Shown here piece after piece: positions 56,497 to 64,000 of a DNA stretch of 64,000 nt. The notes under the pieces are model-generated. The model was not told the DNA's origin. It saw only the letters and a list, made by a program, of their open reading frames with translations, and made no database searches. The stretch is taken from positions 5,793,501 through 5,857,500 of the forward strand of contig NZ_CP042331.1 in NCBI RefSeq assembly GCF_008253865.1. The letters run 5' to 3'. Source of the DNA: Bosea sp. F3-2 (GTDB lineage: Bacteria > Pseudomonadota > Alphaproteobacteria > Rhizobiales > Beijerinckiaceae). The stretch's first letter is position 1; each line of letters begins with the position of its first letter. The translations under genes were made by a program, and so were the position numbers.

Positions 56497-56942
56497 GGGG
56501 CGGCACTCCGCCCGGCTGCGATGTTGCGCGAGGTGCGGCGGAGAACGTCGAGCGCGGCCTCCAGCTCCTCCGGCGCTATGCCCTGCAGGATGCCGGCGCG
56601 CAGCTCGGCGAGGAAGTTCAGGATGTCCTGCGCCTGGGCGCGGGCGGTCTCGGTCAGGAAGACACGTCGCGCCCTCCGGTCGCCCTCCACGGCACGGCGC
56701 TCGATCATGCCGTTGCGTTCGAGCCCGTCGAGCAGGCGCACCAGCGTCGGCTGCTCGATGTCGAGCAGGCCGGCAAGATCGGACTGGATCGGGCCGTCTT
56801 CCTTGGCGAGTTCCATCAGCAGCCGGGCACGCGAAAGGGTCAAACCCATGTCGCGGGCGCGCTCGTCGACGAGCGCTCTCAGCTTCCGGTTGACGGAAGC
56901 GAGTTCAGCAGTGAAGGCGGCTTGAAGCGGGGCGAGGTCCAT
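56493..56942 (-). CDS. MarR-family repressor of the efflux operon
   Basis: A 149-residue winged-helix protein: SRARLLMELAKEDGPIQSDLAGLLDIEQPTLVRLLDGLERNG spans helices including the recognition helix PTLVRLLDGLERNG, and the wing is EGDRRARRVFLT. It is the first gene of the marR-MFS-HlyD operon and its own operator lies just upstream, so autorepression is likely. Confidence 0.92.
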   Translation of the reverse strand: MDLAPLQAAFTAELASVNRKLRALVDERARDMGLTLSRARLLMELAKEDGPIQSDLAGLLDIEQPTLVRLLDGLERNGMIERRAVEGDRRARRVFLTETARAQAQDILNFLAELRAGILQGIAPEELEAALDVLRRTSRNIAAGRSAAP

Positions 56943-56949
56943 AGGATGA

Positions 56950-56985
56950 ATATAAGTAGCATGCTAATGATTGGCTTACTTATAT
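56950..56985. promoter_or_regulatory. MarR operator of the efflux operon
   Basis: ATATAAGTA (56950-56958) and TACTTATAT (56977-56985) are a perfect 9-bp inverted repeat spaced by 18 bases, and TAGCATGCTA (56957-56966) is a perfect 10-bp palindrome within. The group starts 7 bases from the MarR ATG and contains TTATAT, which could serve as the -10 on the minus strand. Confidence 0.65.
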
Positions 56986-57059
56986 CTGAGTCTGACGCAT
57001 ATCAAATGCTCATGATGCGGTGCGATATGCGTTCTTGGAATGATTGTGGTTGCGGGCAA

Positions 57060-57088
57060 CAAAAAACGCGGCCCCGAGGGACCGCGTT
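57060..57088 (-). terminator. Rho-independent terminator of rplS
   Basis: AACGCGG (57065-57071) pairs with CCGCGTT (57082-57088); on the minus strand a run of T follows (57061-57066). It lies 26 bases past the rplS stop. Confidence 0.9.
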
Positions 57089-57114
57089 CCAATCTCTTTG
57101 CGCTGAGGCTGAGC

Positions 57115-57510
57115 TTACTTGCCGGCGGCCTTCGAGCCCTTGGCGGGCTTGGCCTCGACGCGCTCGGCGATGCGGGCCGACTTGCCGCGGCGATCGCGCA
57201 GGTAATAGAGCTTGGCGCGGCGCACCTTGCCCTTGCGGACGACCTTGATCGAGTCGAGGTTCGGCGAGAAGAGCGGGAAGACGCGCTCGACACCCTCGCC
57301 ATAGGAAATCTTGCGGACGGTGAAGCTCTGGTTGAGGCCGCCGCCGTTGCGGGCGATCACGACGCCTTCATAGGCCTGGACGCGGCTGCGCTCGCCTTCC
57401 TTGACCTTGACGTTGACCTGCACGGTGTCGCCGGGCTGGAACTGCGGGATCTCGCGACCTTCGCTCAGCTTGGCAATCTGCTCCTGGTCGAGCTGTTCGA
57501 TGATGTTCAT
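57115..57510 (-). CDS. rplS: 50S ribosomal protein L19
   Basis: A 131-residue L19: [56 protein letters not shown] middle, and the signature [20 protein letters not shown]. The Lys/Ala-rich tail ([12 protein letters not shown]) is an extension common in Rhizobiales. ATG 57510 has GGAGAG upstream. It stands alone here; rimM and trmD, its usual partners, are not visible. Confidence 0.97.
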   Translation of the reverse strand: MNIIEQLDQEQIAKLSEGREIPQFQPGDTVQVNVKVKEGERSRVQAYEGVVIARNGGGLNQSFTVRKISYGEGVERVFPLFSPNLDSIKVVRKGKVRRAKLYYLRDRRGKSARIAERVEAKPAKGSKAAGK

Positions 57511-57716
57511 GGGTCTCTCCATGGCCGTTTCGCGTGTGGACACGCGGGCGTTACGGCTCGCTGTTTTCAGTTGAGTGCGGGGCCTTACAGGAGCGCGGCG
57601 GATTTGTCGAGCGGCAATGCCGGCAAAGCGCGGCGGCGCCGAACCGCTTGTTGGCGATCCGCGCGACATGCATAGCCTTGGCCGAACCGAGACGCCACCT
57701 CGACCGGATGCAGGCC

Positions 57717-58505
57717 ATGACCGACCAAGCCATCAAGACCGCTCTCGTGACCGGCGCCGCGCGGGGCATCGGCCTTGCGACGGCCAAGCGCTTTCTGGCG
57801 GAGGGCTGGCAGGTCGGGTTGCTCGACATCGACGGGGCTGGGCTCGAGCGGGCCGCCGCCGAGATCGCGCAGCCGGAGCGGACGCTGGTGCTGACCTGCG
57901 ACGTCGCCGATCCGGCGCAGCTCGCGGCCGCCTTCGCCGGGCTCGCCAAGCGCTTCGGGCGGCTCGACGCGCTCGTCAACAATGCCGGCACGGCGGTGTT
58001 CAAGCCGCTGCTGGAGACGACCTATGAGGAGTGGCAGCGGGTGCTTGCGGTGAACCTCACCGGCCCGTTCCTGGCGACGCAGCTCGCCGCGCCGCTGATG
58101 GCTGACCATGGCGGCGGCGCCGTCGTCAACATCACCTCGATCTCCGGCCTGCGCGCCTCGACGCTGCGCGTCGCTTACGGCACGTCCAAGGCGGCGCTGG
58201 CGCATCTGACCAAGCAGCAGGCGGCCGAGCTTGCGGGCCTTGGCATCCGCGTCAATGCGGTTGCGCCGGGGCCGGTTGAGACGGCGATGGCCAAGGCCGT
58301 GCACAGCCCCGAGATCCGCGCCGATTATCGCGACGCGATTCCGCTCGGCCGCTACGGGCTGGAGGAGGAGCTGGCCGAGTCGATCTTCTTCCTCTGCTCG
58401 GAGCGCGCGAGCTACATCACCGGCCAGGTGCTGGCGGTCGATGGCGGCTTCGACGCAGCAGGTATCGGGCTGGCGACGCTGCGCGGGGAAAGGCGGAACC
58501 TGTAG
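57717..58505 (+). CDS. Short-chain dehydrogenase/reductase
   Basis: A 262-residue classical [30 protein letters not shown], Ser in [22 protein letters not shown] with Tyr/Lys, and [16 protein letters not shown] near the end. The form with DIDG after the second strand fits NAD preference. ATG 57717 was chosen over 57708, three codons upstream. The substrate is unknown. Confidence 0.9.
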   Translation: MTDQAIKTALVTGAARGIGLATAKRFLAEGWQVGLLDIDGAGLERAAAEIAQPERTLVLTCDVADPAQLAAAFAGLAKRFGRLDALVNNAGTAVFKPLLETTYEEWQRVLAVNLTGPFLATQLAAPLMADHGGGAVVNITSISGLRASTLRVAYGTSKAALAHLTKQQAAELAGLGIRVNAVAPGPVETAMAKAVHSPEIRADYRDAIPLGRYGLEEELAESIFFLCSERASYITGQVLAVDGGFDAAGIGLATLRGERRNL

Positions 58506-58622
58506 GGCGTGTGAGTCCGCTTTCGACAGTGTCCGCCATTTGGGGAACTTTGCTCGACCTCGGCGATCACCACATCGACACCACGCCCCAGCGGATCTCC
58601 CGCGCTGCGCGCGGCAGTGTCG

Positions 58623-58913
58623 CTAGGCCGCGCGTTCAAGAATGACGTAGGTGTCGGTATATTCCGGTTCCTGCACCACGAGTTGCGTGCATGTGGCGTC
58701 GAGCCAGCTCGCCAGCTTCACGACCTGCCCGGTGGTCTGCTTGTCCTCCGTGTCCTGCGCGGGTTCGATGATGCTGAGCCCTTCGGCGTCGAGGAAGAAG
58801 GTATGCTCCCCGAAGGCGTCGCAGAACTTGGCGGCCACCGGGTGCTCTTCGGGCACGGCCCTTGCGTTCAGCTGGTTCAGAGTCTGTTGGATGTTCGCTT
58901 CCGCTAGCTTCAT
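58623..58913 (-). CDS. Small hypothetical protein beside nuoD
   Basis: A 96-residue acidic protein: KLAEANIQQTLNQLNARAVPE, FCDAFGEHTFFLDAEGL, then WLDATCTQLVVQEPEYTDTYVIL. No domain name is recognised. It lies 40 bp downstream of nuoD on the same strand with an AAGGA site, so it is probably co-transcribed with it. The frame upstream of ATG 58913 is a nuoD shadow. Confidence 0.75.
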   Translation of the reverse strand: MKLAEANIQQTLNQLNARAVPEEHPVAAKFCDAFGEHTFFLDAEGLSIIEPAQDTEDKQTTGQVVKLASWLDATCTQLVVQEPEYTDTYVILERAA

Positions 58914-58953
58914 GACCAATCCTTTCGACGCAGTAATGACCGTTGGGGGATGC

Positions 58954-60144
58954 TCATCGATCGATTTCGCCGAAGACGATATCCAGCGAACCGATGATGG
59001 CCGCGACGTCCGCAAGCATGTGCTTGCGGGCCATGGCCTCGATCGCCTGCAAGTGAGCGAAGGAAGGCGCACGGATCTTGCAGCGATAGGGCCGGTTGGT
59101 TCCGTCGGAGACGAGATAGACGCCGAACTCACCCTTGGGCGCTTCCACGGCAGCATAGACCTCGCCGGCCGGGACGCGGTGGCCCTCGCTGTAGAGTTTG
59201 AACTGCTCGATCATGGCCTCCATCGAGCGCTTCATCGTCTGGCGACGCGGTGGCGTCACCTTGAAGTCCTGGGCCGCGACCGGCCCGGCCCCGTCCGGGG
59301 AGCGAAGGCGTTCGATGCATTGCCTGATGATGCGCACGGCCTGGCGCATCTCCTCCATGCGGATGAGATAGCGATCATAGCAATCGCCGTGGCTGCCGAC
59401 GGGGATGTCGAATTCCATCTCCTCGTAGCATTCATAGGGCTGCGCCTTGCGCAGATCCCAGGGGGCGCCGGAGCCGCGCACCATCACCCCCGAAAAGCCC
59501 CAGGCCCAAGCTTCGTCGAGCTTGACCACGCCGATATCGACATTGCGCTGCTTGAAGATGCGATTGTCGGTCAGCAGCTCTTCCAGATCATCGCAATGTG
59601 CGAGAAATGGGTCGCAGAACGCCCAGATGTCGTCGAGCAGAGCCGGCGGCAGATCCTGGTGCACGCCGCCGATCCGGAAATAATTGGCGTGCATCCGGGC
59701 ACCGGAGGCCCGTTCGTAGAAGATCATCAGCTTTTCGCGCTCCTCGAACCCCCAAAGCGGTGGCGTGAGAGCGCCGACATCCAGGGCCTGCGTCGTGACG
59801 TTGAGCAGATGCGAGAGCAGCCGGCCGATTTCGCAATAGAGCACGCGGATGAGCTGGGCGCGCCGTGGCACCGGCAGGCCCAGGAGCCTCTCCGCGGCAA
59901 GGCAGAAGGCATGCTCCTGATTCATCGGCGCGACATAGTCGAGCCGGTCGAAATAGGGCAGCGCCTGGAGATAGGTCTTGTGCTCGATCAGCTTTTCGGT
60001 GCCGCGATGCAGCAGGCCGATATGCGGATCGATGCGCTCGACGACTTCGCCATCGAGTTCCAGCACGAGGCGCAGCACGCCGTGCGCGGCCGGATGCTGC
60101 GGGCCGAAATTCACCGTGAAGGTACGGGCTGCGGCATCGGCCAA
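58954..60144 (-). CDS. nuoD: NADH-quinone oxidoreductase subunit D (orphan copy)
   Basis: A full-length 396-residue NuoD (49-kDa type), the quinone-site subunit of complex I. The quinone-pocket segment [14 protein letters not shown] at the N-terminus, [47 protein letters not shown] and the terminal DIVFGEIDR are all in place. No other nuo gene lies here, although nuoD normally sits in the nuoA-N operon. It may be a second copy or the only one; this window cannot tell. Confidence 0.95.
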   Translation of the reverse strand: MADAAARTFTVNFGPQHPAAHGVLRLVLELDGEVVERIDPHIGLLHRGTEKLIEHKTYLQALPYFDRLDYVAPMNQEHAFCLAAERLLGLPVPRRAQLIRVLYCEIGRLLSHLLNVTTQALDVGALTPPLWGFEEREKLMIFYERASGARMHANYFRIGGVHQDLPPALLDDIWAFCDPFLAHCDDLEELLTDNRIFKQRNVDIGVVKLDEAWAWGFSGVMVRGSGAPWDLRKAQPYECYEEMEFDIPVGSHGDCYDRYLIRMEEMRQAVRIIRQCIERLRSPDGAGPVAAQDFKVTPPRRQTMKRSMEAMIEQFKLYSEGHRVPAGEVYAAVEAPKGEFGVYLVSDGTNRPYRCKIRAPSFAHLQAIEAMARKHMLADVAAIIGSLDIVFGEIDR

Positions 60145-60193
60145 TGCGGCTCTCCCTTCAACTGGCGCTTGCTGGGCTAGATGTGAGCACGCG

Positions 60194-60235
60194 CCGATCT
60201 GACTGCAACGCAGTCAGATCGGAGAACGCGTTCTC
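60194..60235. repeat. Two adjoining palindromes upstream of nuoD
   Basis: A perfect 13-bp inverted repeat (60194-60206 with 60210-60222, loop AAC) is followed by the 14-base palindrome GAGAACGCGTTCTC (60222-60235). The next bases (CTCTCA and TGAGAG) make a third small hairpin. The 248-bp gap between nuoD and the phosphoribosyltransferase gene holds no gene. Confidence 0.7.
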
Positions 60236-60392
60236 TCACTGTAAGTTGAGAGCAGGGTAACGAGGGGGAGCCCCCCGAGAAGGCCTGCTTCATTATCGCC
60301 AAATCACGCGAGCATGGTGTGAAGGAGCTGTGACCGAGGACGCGGCGATTGCGCGGGCGGGGCTTGTCCGGCCGTGAAAGCCGAGGCGGCGC

Positions 60393-61076
60393 GTGCACAT
60401 CATGACCCTACGGTCAGACATCTTCTCCGATCGCCGTGATGCCGGCCGAAAGCTGGCGAACAGGCTTCGCCGGTATCGTCAGCGGAGCGGTGTCATTGTC
60501 CTGGCGTTGCCGCGGGGTGGCGTACCTGTCGGCTTTGAGGTCGCGCAAGCCTTGAAGGCCCCGCTCGACGTCCTCGTCGTGCGCAAGCTCGGCGTTCCCG
60601 GCGATGAAGAAATGGCCATGGGCGCGATCGCGACGGCGGGGGCTCGTGTCCTGAACCGGGATGTCATCGCCGTACTTGGCATCGACCCGCATATCATCGA
60701 CATGGTGACCGCCAAGGAAGAGCAGGAGCTGCTTCGCCGCGAGCGCCTCTACCGGGGTGATCGCGCGCCGCTTCTTCTGGAGGGAAGGACGGTCATCGTG
60801 GTGGATGACGGCCTGGCCACGGGCGCGACGATGCGGGCTGCGGTCATGGCGCTTCGGGAGAAGCATCCGGCCCGCATCGTGGTTGCAGTTCCGGTCGGCA
60901 GCCGGGAGACCTGCGAAGCGATGAAGGCGGTGGCTGACGAGGCGGTTTGCGCGACGATGCCGCGCTACTTCGTGGGCGTTGGAAGCTGGTATTCGGACTT
61001 CTCGCAAACCAGCGACGACGAGGTCCGCTCCCTGCTGGACAAGGCCAGCGGATTGCCGCCCAGGCCGGGCCATTAG
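60393..61076 (+). CDS. Phosphoribosyltransferase-domain protein
   Basis: A 227-residue type I PRTase-fold protein of the COG1926 type. VIVVDDGLATGATMRAAVMAL is the PRPP-binding loop, and LPRGGVPVGFEVAQALKAPLDVLVVRKLG the first part. These proteins often lie in stress gene groups near hydrolases or USP genes. GTG 60393 has GAGG six bases before it; ATG 60402 would shorten it by three residues. The substrate is unknown. Confidence 0.88.
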   Translation: MHIMTLRSDIFSDRRDAGRKLANRLRRYRQRSGVIVLALPRGGVPVGFEVAQALKAPLDVLVVRKLGVPGDEEMAMGAIATAGARVLNRDVIAVLGIDPHIIDMVTAKEEQELLRRERLYRGDRAPLLLEGRTVIVVDDGLATGATMRAAVMALREKHPARIVVAVPVGSRETCEAMKAVADEAVCATMPRYFVGVGSWYSDFSQTSDDEVRSLLDKASGLPPRPGH

Positions 61077-61094
61077 GACGATGCGCGACCCAGC

Positions 61095-61646
61095 TCAGGA
61101 CAGTTCCGACCAAGCCGGCGGCGCATAGGGGCCGGCCTGCTCGTCGAAACGGGTCCAACCCTCGCGCTGGTATTCGGCGCGGCGCATCTCGGCATTGATC
61201 GGCCCGGCCCCATCCATGATCTTCTCGATGGCCGGAGCATGGCTATCGCTGGTGCGGACCGAGACGACCGCTCCGCCCCTGCGGATGGTCTCCGCCAGAA
61301 AATGGGCCTCATCGTCACTGAACCCGGCGCCGGCCATGGCTCCGATCAGAGTACCGACAGTGGCGCCGGCGGTCGCCCCGACCGCGAGGGTGCCGAAAAT
61401 CCAGCCGGCAGCCAGGACCGGGCCTACTCCCGGAACCGGCAGAGCCGCCAGCCCCGCCAGCAGGCCGGCACCGGCTCCAACCGTGCCGCCGACTTCGGCG
61501 CCGACCGCCGCATCGTCCGCGACCTTCGCCGTGTGATAGCCGATGATGCTGATATCGTCCGAAGAGAGCCCGGCCGCTTCGAGCCGGGTCACGGCCGTCT
61601 CGGCATCCGCGTAGTTCTCATAGGAACGTGTGACTGTCCGTGCCAT
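61095..61646 (-). CDS. General stress protein (glycine-zipper, YflT-like)
   Basis: A 183-residue protein: a soluble N-terminal domain (SYENYADAETAVTRLEAAGLSSDDISIIGY) is followed by a glycine-rich membrane-like stretch (GGTVGAGAGLLAGLAALPVPGVGP, GATAGATVGTLIGAMAGAG) and a second soluble segment (DEAHFLAETIRRGGAVVSV). This layout is that of general stress proteins of the YflT/DUF1269-like kind. GGAG precedes the ATG, and an EcfG-like promoter lies 38 bp upstream. Confidence 0.85.
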   Translation of the reverse strand: MARTVTRSYENYADAETAVTRLEAAGLSSDDISIIGYHTAKVADDAAVGAEVGGTVGAGAGLLAGLAALPVPGVGPVLAAGWIFGTLAVGATAGATVGTLIGAMAGAGFSDDEAHFLAETIRRGGAVVSVRTSDSHAPAIEKIMDGAGPINAEMRRAEYQREGWTRFDEQAGPYAPPAWSELS

Positions 61647-61683
61647 GAAGCATCTCCGTGGATGGGACGCCCCCTCGGGAACG

Positions 61684-61708
61684 AACCGGCTTAAATCGAC
61701 CTTGTTCC
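61684..61708 (-). promoter_or_regulatory. EcfG-type promoter of the general stress gene
   Basis: On the minus strand GGAAC (61704-61708), a 17-base spacer and GTT (61684-61686) match the alphaproteobacterial general-stress sigma-factor consensus (GGAAC-N16/18-GTT). It lies 38 bases before the ATG at 61646. Confidence 0.65.
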
Positions 61709-61882
61709 CTGCTCGCTTGCCTTCCTGATTGCGGCCGCCGAGAGGGGCTCCCGCTGTCGATATCCGGGCAAAGCGATGTCGCCGGCGGCTGGCGCCGCGA
61801 GCGATGAGCGTTGGTTCGTTAGCGCCCTGCGCCGGCGGCCGAACCATCACTGTGTTTTTGTGCGGCGGGTCGGGGAAATTCG

Positions 61883-61907
61883 GGAACCAGGCGTGAGGCT
61901 CGTTGTT
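61883..61907 (+). promoter_or_regulatory. EcfG-type promoter of the CBS gene
   Basis: GGAAC (61883-61887), 17 bases, then GTT (61905-61907), about 79 bases before the ATG at 61987. It faces away from the minus-strand motif at 61684, so both divergent genes could be driven by the same sigma factor. Confidence 0.55.
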
Positions 61908-61986
61908 CCACGAGCAGCGACGACCGATGCTGCGCTCGCTGATCCGAGCGCAGCCTTCATCCGACCGACAGAAAGGGAGAGCCGCT

Positions 61987-62421
61987 ATGCAAGTCAGCGA
62001 AGTGATGACGCGCGAGGTCTGCGTGGCCAATCCGCAGGAAACCATTCAACAGGCGGCCAGGCTTATGGCCGGCCTCGACGTCGGAGTGCTGCCAGTCGGA
62101 GATGACGAGCGGCTGGTGGGCATGATCACCGATCGCGACATCGCCATTCGCGGCGTCGCTGAAGGCAAGGCTCCGTTGACCAAGGTCAGCGAGGTCATGA
62201 GCAACGAGGTCAGATACTGCTTCGCCGATCAGGAGATCGCCGAGGTCCTGCAAAACATGGGGGATATTCAGCTGCGCCGCCTGCCCGTCGTCGATCGCGA
62301 CAAGCGGCTTGTCGGCATCCTCGCCCTCAGCGATGCAGTAGCTGCCGTTGCCAATGGTGCGGCAGGTGAGGCGCTGGCAGGTATCTCGCGTCCGGGTGGC
62401 CTTCATAGCCAGACCGGCTAG
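61987..62421 (+). CDS. CBS-pair domain protein
   Basis: A 144-residue protein with two CBS domains: VSEVMTREVCVANPQETIQQAARLMAGLDVGVLPVGDDERLVGMITDRDI, then VSEVMSNEVRYCFADQEIAEVLQNMGDIQLRRLPVVDRDKRLVGILALSD, given here as the two halves (about 3-52 and 67-116). Stand-alone CBS proteins bind adenine nucleotides and are often stress-induced, as for mycobacterial HRP1. A GGGAGAG site precedes the ATG. Confidence 0.92.
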   Translation: MQVSEVMTREVCVANPQETIQQAARLMAGLDVGVLPVGDDERLVGMITDRDIAIRGVAEGKAPLTKVSEVMSNEVRYCFADQEIAEVLQNMGDIQLRRLPVVDRDKRLVGILALSDAVAAVANGAAGEALAGISRPGGLHSQTG

Positions 62422-62538
62422 GCCCAAGCGCGCCGTCGAGGTTCGTGCAGTTCTCGACCGGACGACGGGGTGTGGAATTCGAAGCGATGGGTGCGTGATT
62501 GCCGATCGCGGGAAGAATTCTCCCCAAGACGAGAGTGC

Positions 62539-62570
62539 AGCAACCGGCGGGTTTCACCCAGCCGGTTGCT
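62539..62570. terminator. Bidirectional hairpin after the CBS gene
   Basis: AGCAACCGGC (62539-62548) pairs with GCCGGTTGCT (62561-62570), with an inner GGGT/ACCC extension. No T tract follows on either strand, so it is a moderate terminator candidate for the CBS gene and the opposing DUF1236 remnant. Confidence 0.45.
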
Positions 62571-62584
62571 TGCATGCTTGCGAC

Positions 62585-62719
62585 CTATTCGATGACATCG
62601 ATGATTTGGCGGCTCCGCGGGTCGACGATCAGGACGTCGTCACCCACCAGGGTGTATTGGTAGCCGCGAAGCTGCTGGTCCCGCCCTGGAGTGCCCGCTG
62701 CGGGACGGCCGAGCGCTAG
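62585..62719 (-). pseudogene. DUF1236 C-terminal remnant
   Basis: Read on the minus strand to the TAG at 62585, this stretch encodes QQLRGYQYTLVGDDVLIVD then PRSRQIIDVIE, clearly alike to the end of the DUF1236 protein at 63815 (EYRYTVVNDRPVLVE then PRTRRVVQIIE). There is no start codon in frame before it, and the frame runs back into the L,D-transpeptidase gene. It is best read as the broken tail of a duplicated DUF1236 gene. Confidence 0.65.
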
Positions 62720-63735
62720 TCGACGAAGCGCACGAGAGCGCCAGGTTTCACCATGCCGGCAAGATCCTCCGCATCCCAGTTCGTCAACCGCACGCAGCCA
62801 TGCGACGAGGCTTTGCCGATCCGGGAAGGCTCGGGCGTTCCGTGGATTCCGAATGTCGGCTTGGAGAGCCCGATCCAGACGGTGCCGACAGGGTTGTTCG
62901 GGCCGCGGGGAAGCACGAGCTTGTGCGTATTGCGGCCTTGCTGGAAGTTCTTGACCGGATCGTAGTGATAGGTGGGTTGCCTGACGACGCGCGCGACCTG
63001 GTATTCGCCCTCCGGCGACGGGGTGTCGCCACTGCCGATGGTCGCCGGATAGCTGGCGATCATTTCGCCTTGTGATCCATAGGCGGTGACCCTGCCGGTC
63101 CGCTTGTCGGCTTCGATCAACTGCACCTCTGCGCGCGGGGCGGTGCGCCCGGCTGCGATGACCAGAAGTGTTTCACCGGCCGCGCGGTAATGCGCGCGCG
63201 GATTGAGGGCGCGGAGCAAGCCCTCTCCCATTTTGAAGCGCTCGGCGAACATTTCCGGAGCTCTGCTGTAGGCGAGGCGCCGCATCCGGGCCTGTCGGGC
63301 GTAATCGCGCGGGATTCGTTTTGAAAAGACATAGCGGGCATCCGCCTCCGTCACCGTGTAGGAGGTGACGATGTCCTGGCTACTGTCACCGCCGAGGGCG
63401 CGCCAGGTGGCGTCGTCAACGGCATCACCGGCGCCGAGATTTTCGCGTCGGCGGAACTGGGCAAGAGCCTTGCGATAGTTCTCGCCATCCATCCCATCGA
63501 TCTCGCCGGGGGAAATGCCCTGGCGTACCAGCAGCGTCTGCAGCTTGACGATGGCCGCGCCTGGCTTTGCGCGCTGTACGATTGGCTTTGTTCGCTGGAC
63601 GGAGGAGGGCACCGGCCTGCCCGCCCGATTGATCTCGTCGGCCGTAAGGGCACGTGCATTGCCGAAGGCCGCGAGGAGGAGCACGACCGCAACGATGGTC
63701 GGCACGGCGCGGGATTTCGGGACCGGCTTCGGCAT
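62716..63735 (-). CDS. L,D-transpeptidase (YkuD) with peptidoglycan-binding domain
   Basis: A 339-residue periplasmic enzyme. A signal helix (TIVAVVLLLAAFGNARA) is followed by a putative peptidoglycan-binding region (KLQTLLVRQGISPGEIDGMDG) and a YkuD catalytic domain with the HGTPEPSRIG and ASSHGCVRLTN motif, where Cys is the nucleophile. It could make 3-3 crosslinks or attach proteins to peptidoglycan. It lies between a DUF1236 remnant and a DUF1236 gene. Possible regulation by the same stress sigma factor is not visible. Confidence 0.93.
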   Translation of the reverse strand: MPKPVPKSRAVPTIVAVVLLLAAFGNARALTADEINRAGRPVPSSVQRTKPIVQRAKPGAAIVKLQTLLVRQGISPGEIDGMDGENYRKALAQFRRRENLGAGDAVDDATWRALGGDSSQDIVTSYTVTEADARYVFSKRIPRDYARQARMRRLAYSRAPEMFAERFKMGEGLLRALNPRAHYRAAGETLLVIAAGRTAPRAEVQLIEADKRTGRVTAYGSQGEMIASYPATIGSGDTPSPEGEYQVARVVRQPTYHYDPVKNFQQGRNTHKLVLPRGPNNPVGTVWIGLSKPTFGIHGTPEPSRIGKASSHGCVRLTNWDAEDLAGMVKPGALVRFVD

Positions 63736-63775
63736 CTGTGTGCGCTCGTCGCTCAGCTAGTTGCGAAGGCAAGAC

Positions 63776-63799
63776 GCCCGCCACCGCTGGGTGGCGGGC
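63776..63799 (-). terminator. Hairpin after the DUF1236 gene
   Basis: GCCCGCCACC (63776-63785) pairs with GGTGGCGGGC (63790-63799), a 10-bp stem with a GCTG tetraloop, 15 bases past the DUF1236 stop. Only GTCTTGCCTT follows on the minus strand, so it is a modest terminator. Confidence 0.5.
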
Positions 63800-63814
63800 A
63801 TCACGTCTGGTTCG

Positions 63815-64000
63815 CTATTCGATGATCTGGACGACCCGGCGCGTGCGCGGCTCGACCAGGACCGGCCGGTCGTTCACGACCGTGTAGCGATACTCCTTGT
63901 TGACGCGGAACTCCGCCGGGACGCGGTGATAAACCACGCCGCGCTGGGGCAAGACGGTGCCGACGCGCAATTCCTCACCATAGGAGTAGGAGGGGACGCG
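63815..64000 (-). CDS. DUF1236 domain protein, C-terminal part (partial)
   Basis: The gene continues beyond the window; 61 residues and a TAG stop at 63815 are visible. They include SYSYGEELRVGTVLPQRGVVYHRV and the DUF1236 close EYRYTVVNDRPVLVE then PRTRRVVQIIE. DUF1236 proteins are exported and of unknown role in Rhizobiales, often in stress or cell-envelope gene sets. It shares direction with the L,D-transpeptidase gene. Confidence 0.85.
   Translation of the reverse strand, partial: RVPSYSYGEELRVGTVLPQRGVVYHRVPAEFRVNKEYRYTVVNDRPVLVEPRTRRVVQIIE

Larger units (their letters stand above)
61647..61986. other. Divergent promoter region of the stress genes
   Basis: This 340-bp region between the general stress gene and the CBS gene carries two divergent EcfG-type motifs (61684-61708 and 61883-61907). 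The ORFs through it are weak and lack coding features. Confidence 0.6.

Overview
The window reads as ordinary chromosome of a GC-rich alphaproteobacterium of the Rhizobiales (Hyphomicrobiales). A Bosea-like organism is my best guess. This rests on gene content (ilvE next to a MarR/OmpR/histidine-kinase set, a RopB/Omp25-like porin, DUF1236 proteins, MidA/NDUFAF7 methyltransferase, EcfG-type promoter motifs), on strong G/C at third codon positions, and on families of GC-rich intergenic palindromes. The species is inference. I see no rRNA, tRNA, CRISPR array, transposase or prophage.

Layout. 1-11 kb: end of proC, a TetR-like regulator, a Cache-domain chemoreceptor, csaA, a PNPOx-like protein with a GST, a LysR regulator, a secreted hydrolase, and the HK-RR-MarR set facing ilvE. 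11-16 kb (minus strand): uvrC, pgsA, moaD, moaE and a DUF1176 protein form a tight run. 16-27 kb: CPT-like kinase, NADP-dependent reductase, lgt-midA-pgeF, a DsbA-like isomerase, a pteridine-reductase-like SDR with a glycosyltransferase, the major porin with a strong terminator, a GST, rlmJ, and RNase T2 with a small cysteine-containing secreted protein. 27-35 kb: PPOX protein, Fe-alcohol dehydrogenase, DMT exporter, ArsR-SRPBCC pair, MarR regulator and a DctQMP TRAP transporter. 35-49 kb: a 5-oxoprolinase-type hydantoinase divergent from the TRAP genes, SDR, LysE exporter, GNAT, lipase-like hydrolase, second chemoreceptor, RecD-like helicase, thioesterase and the DUF1800/DUF1501 pair. 48-57 kb: leuD and leuC (with two small genes between them and a possible 57-aa gene upstream of leuC), tryptophan 2,3-dioxygenase facing a kynureninase-like gene, and an EmrAB-type efflux operon with its MarR regulator. 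57-64 kb: rplS, an SDR, an orphan nuoD, then a stress-flavoured group (phosphoribosyltransferase, glycine-rich stress protein, CBS protein, L,D-transpeptidase, DUF1236 protein).

The most unusual signal is a 117-bp GC-rich palindromic repeat. It lies in frame, in the same orientation and the same reading frame, inside two unrelated essential-looking genes (uvrC and the 5-oxoprolinase gene), adding a related 39-residue peptide to each. A third copy lies between genes, is 119 bp long and is not in frame. This resembles the coding palindromic elements known from Rickettsia. Other points are an isolated complete nuoD, a pair of divergent EcfG-like promoters in the stress group, a DUF1236 remnant beside its apparent source gene, and several clear operator palindromes between divergent genes.
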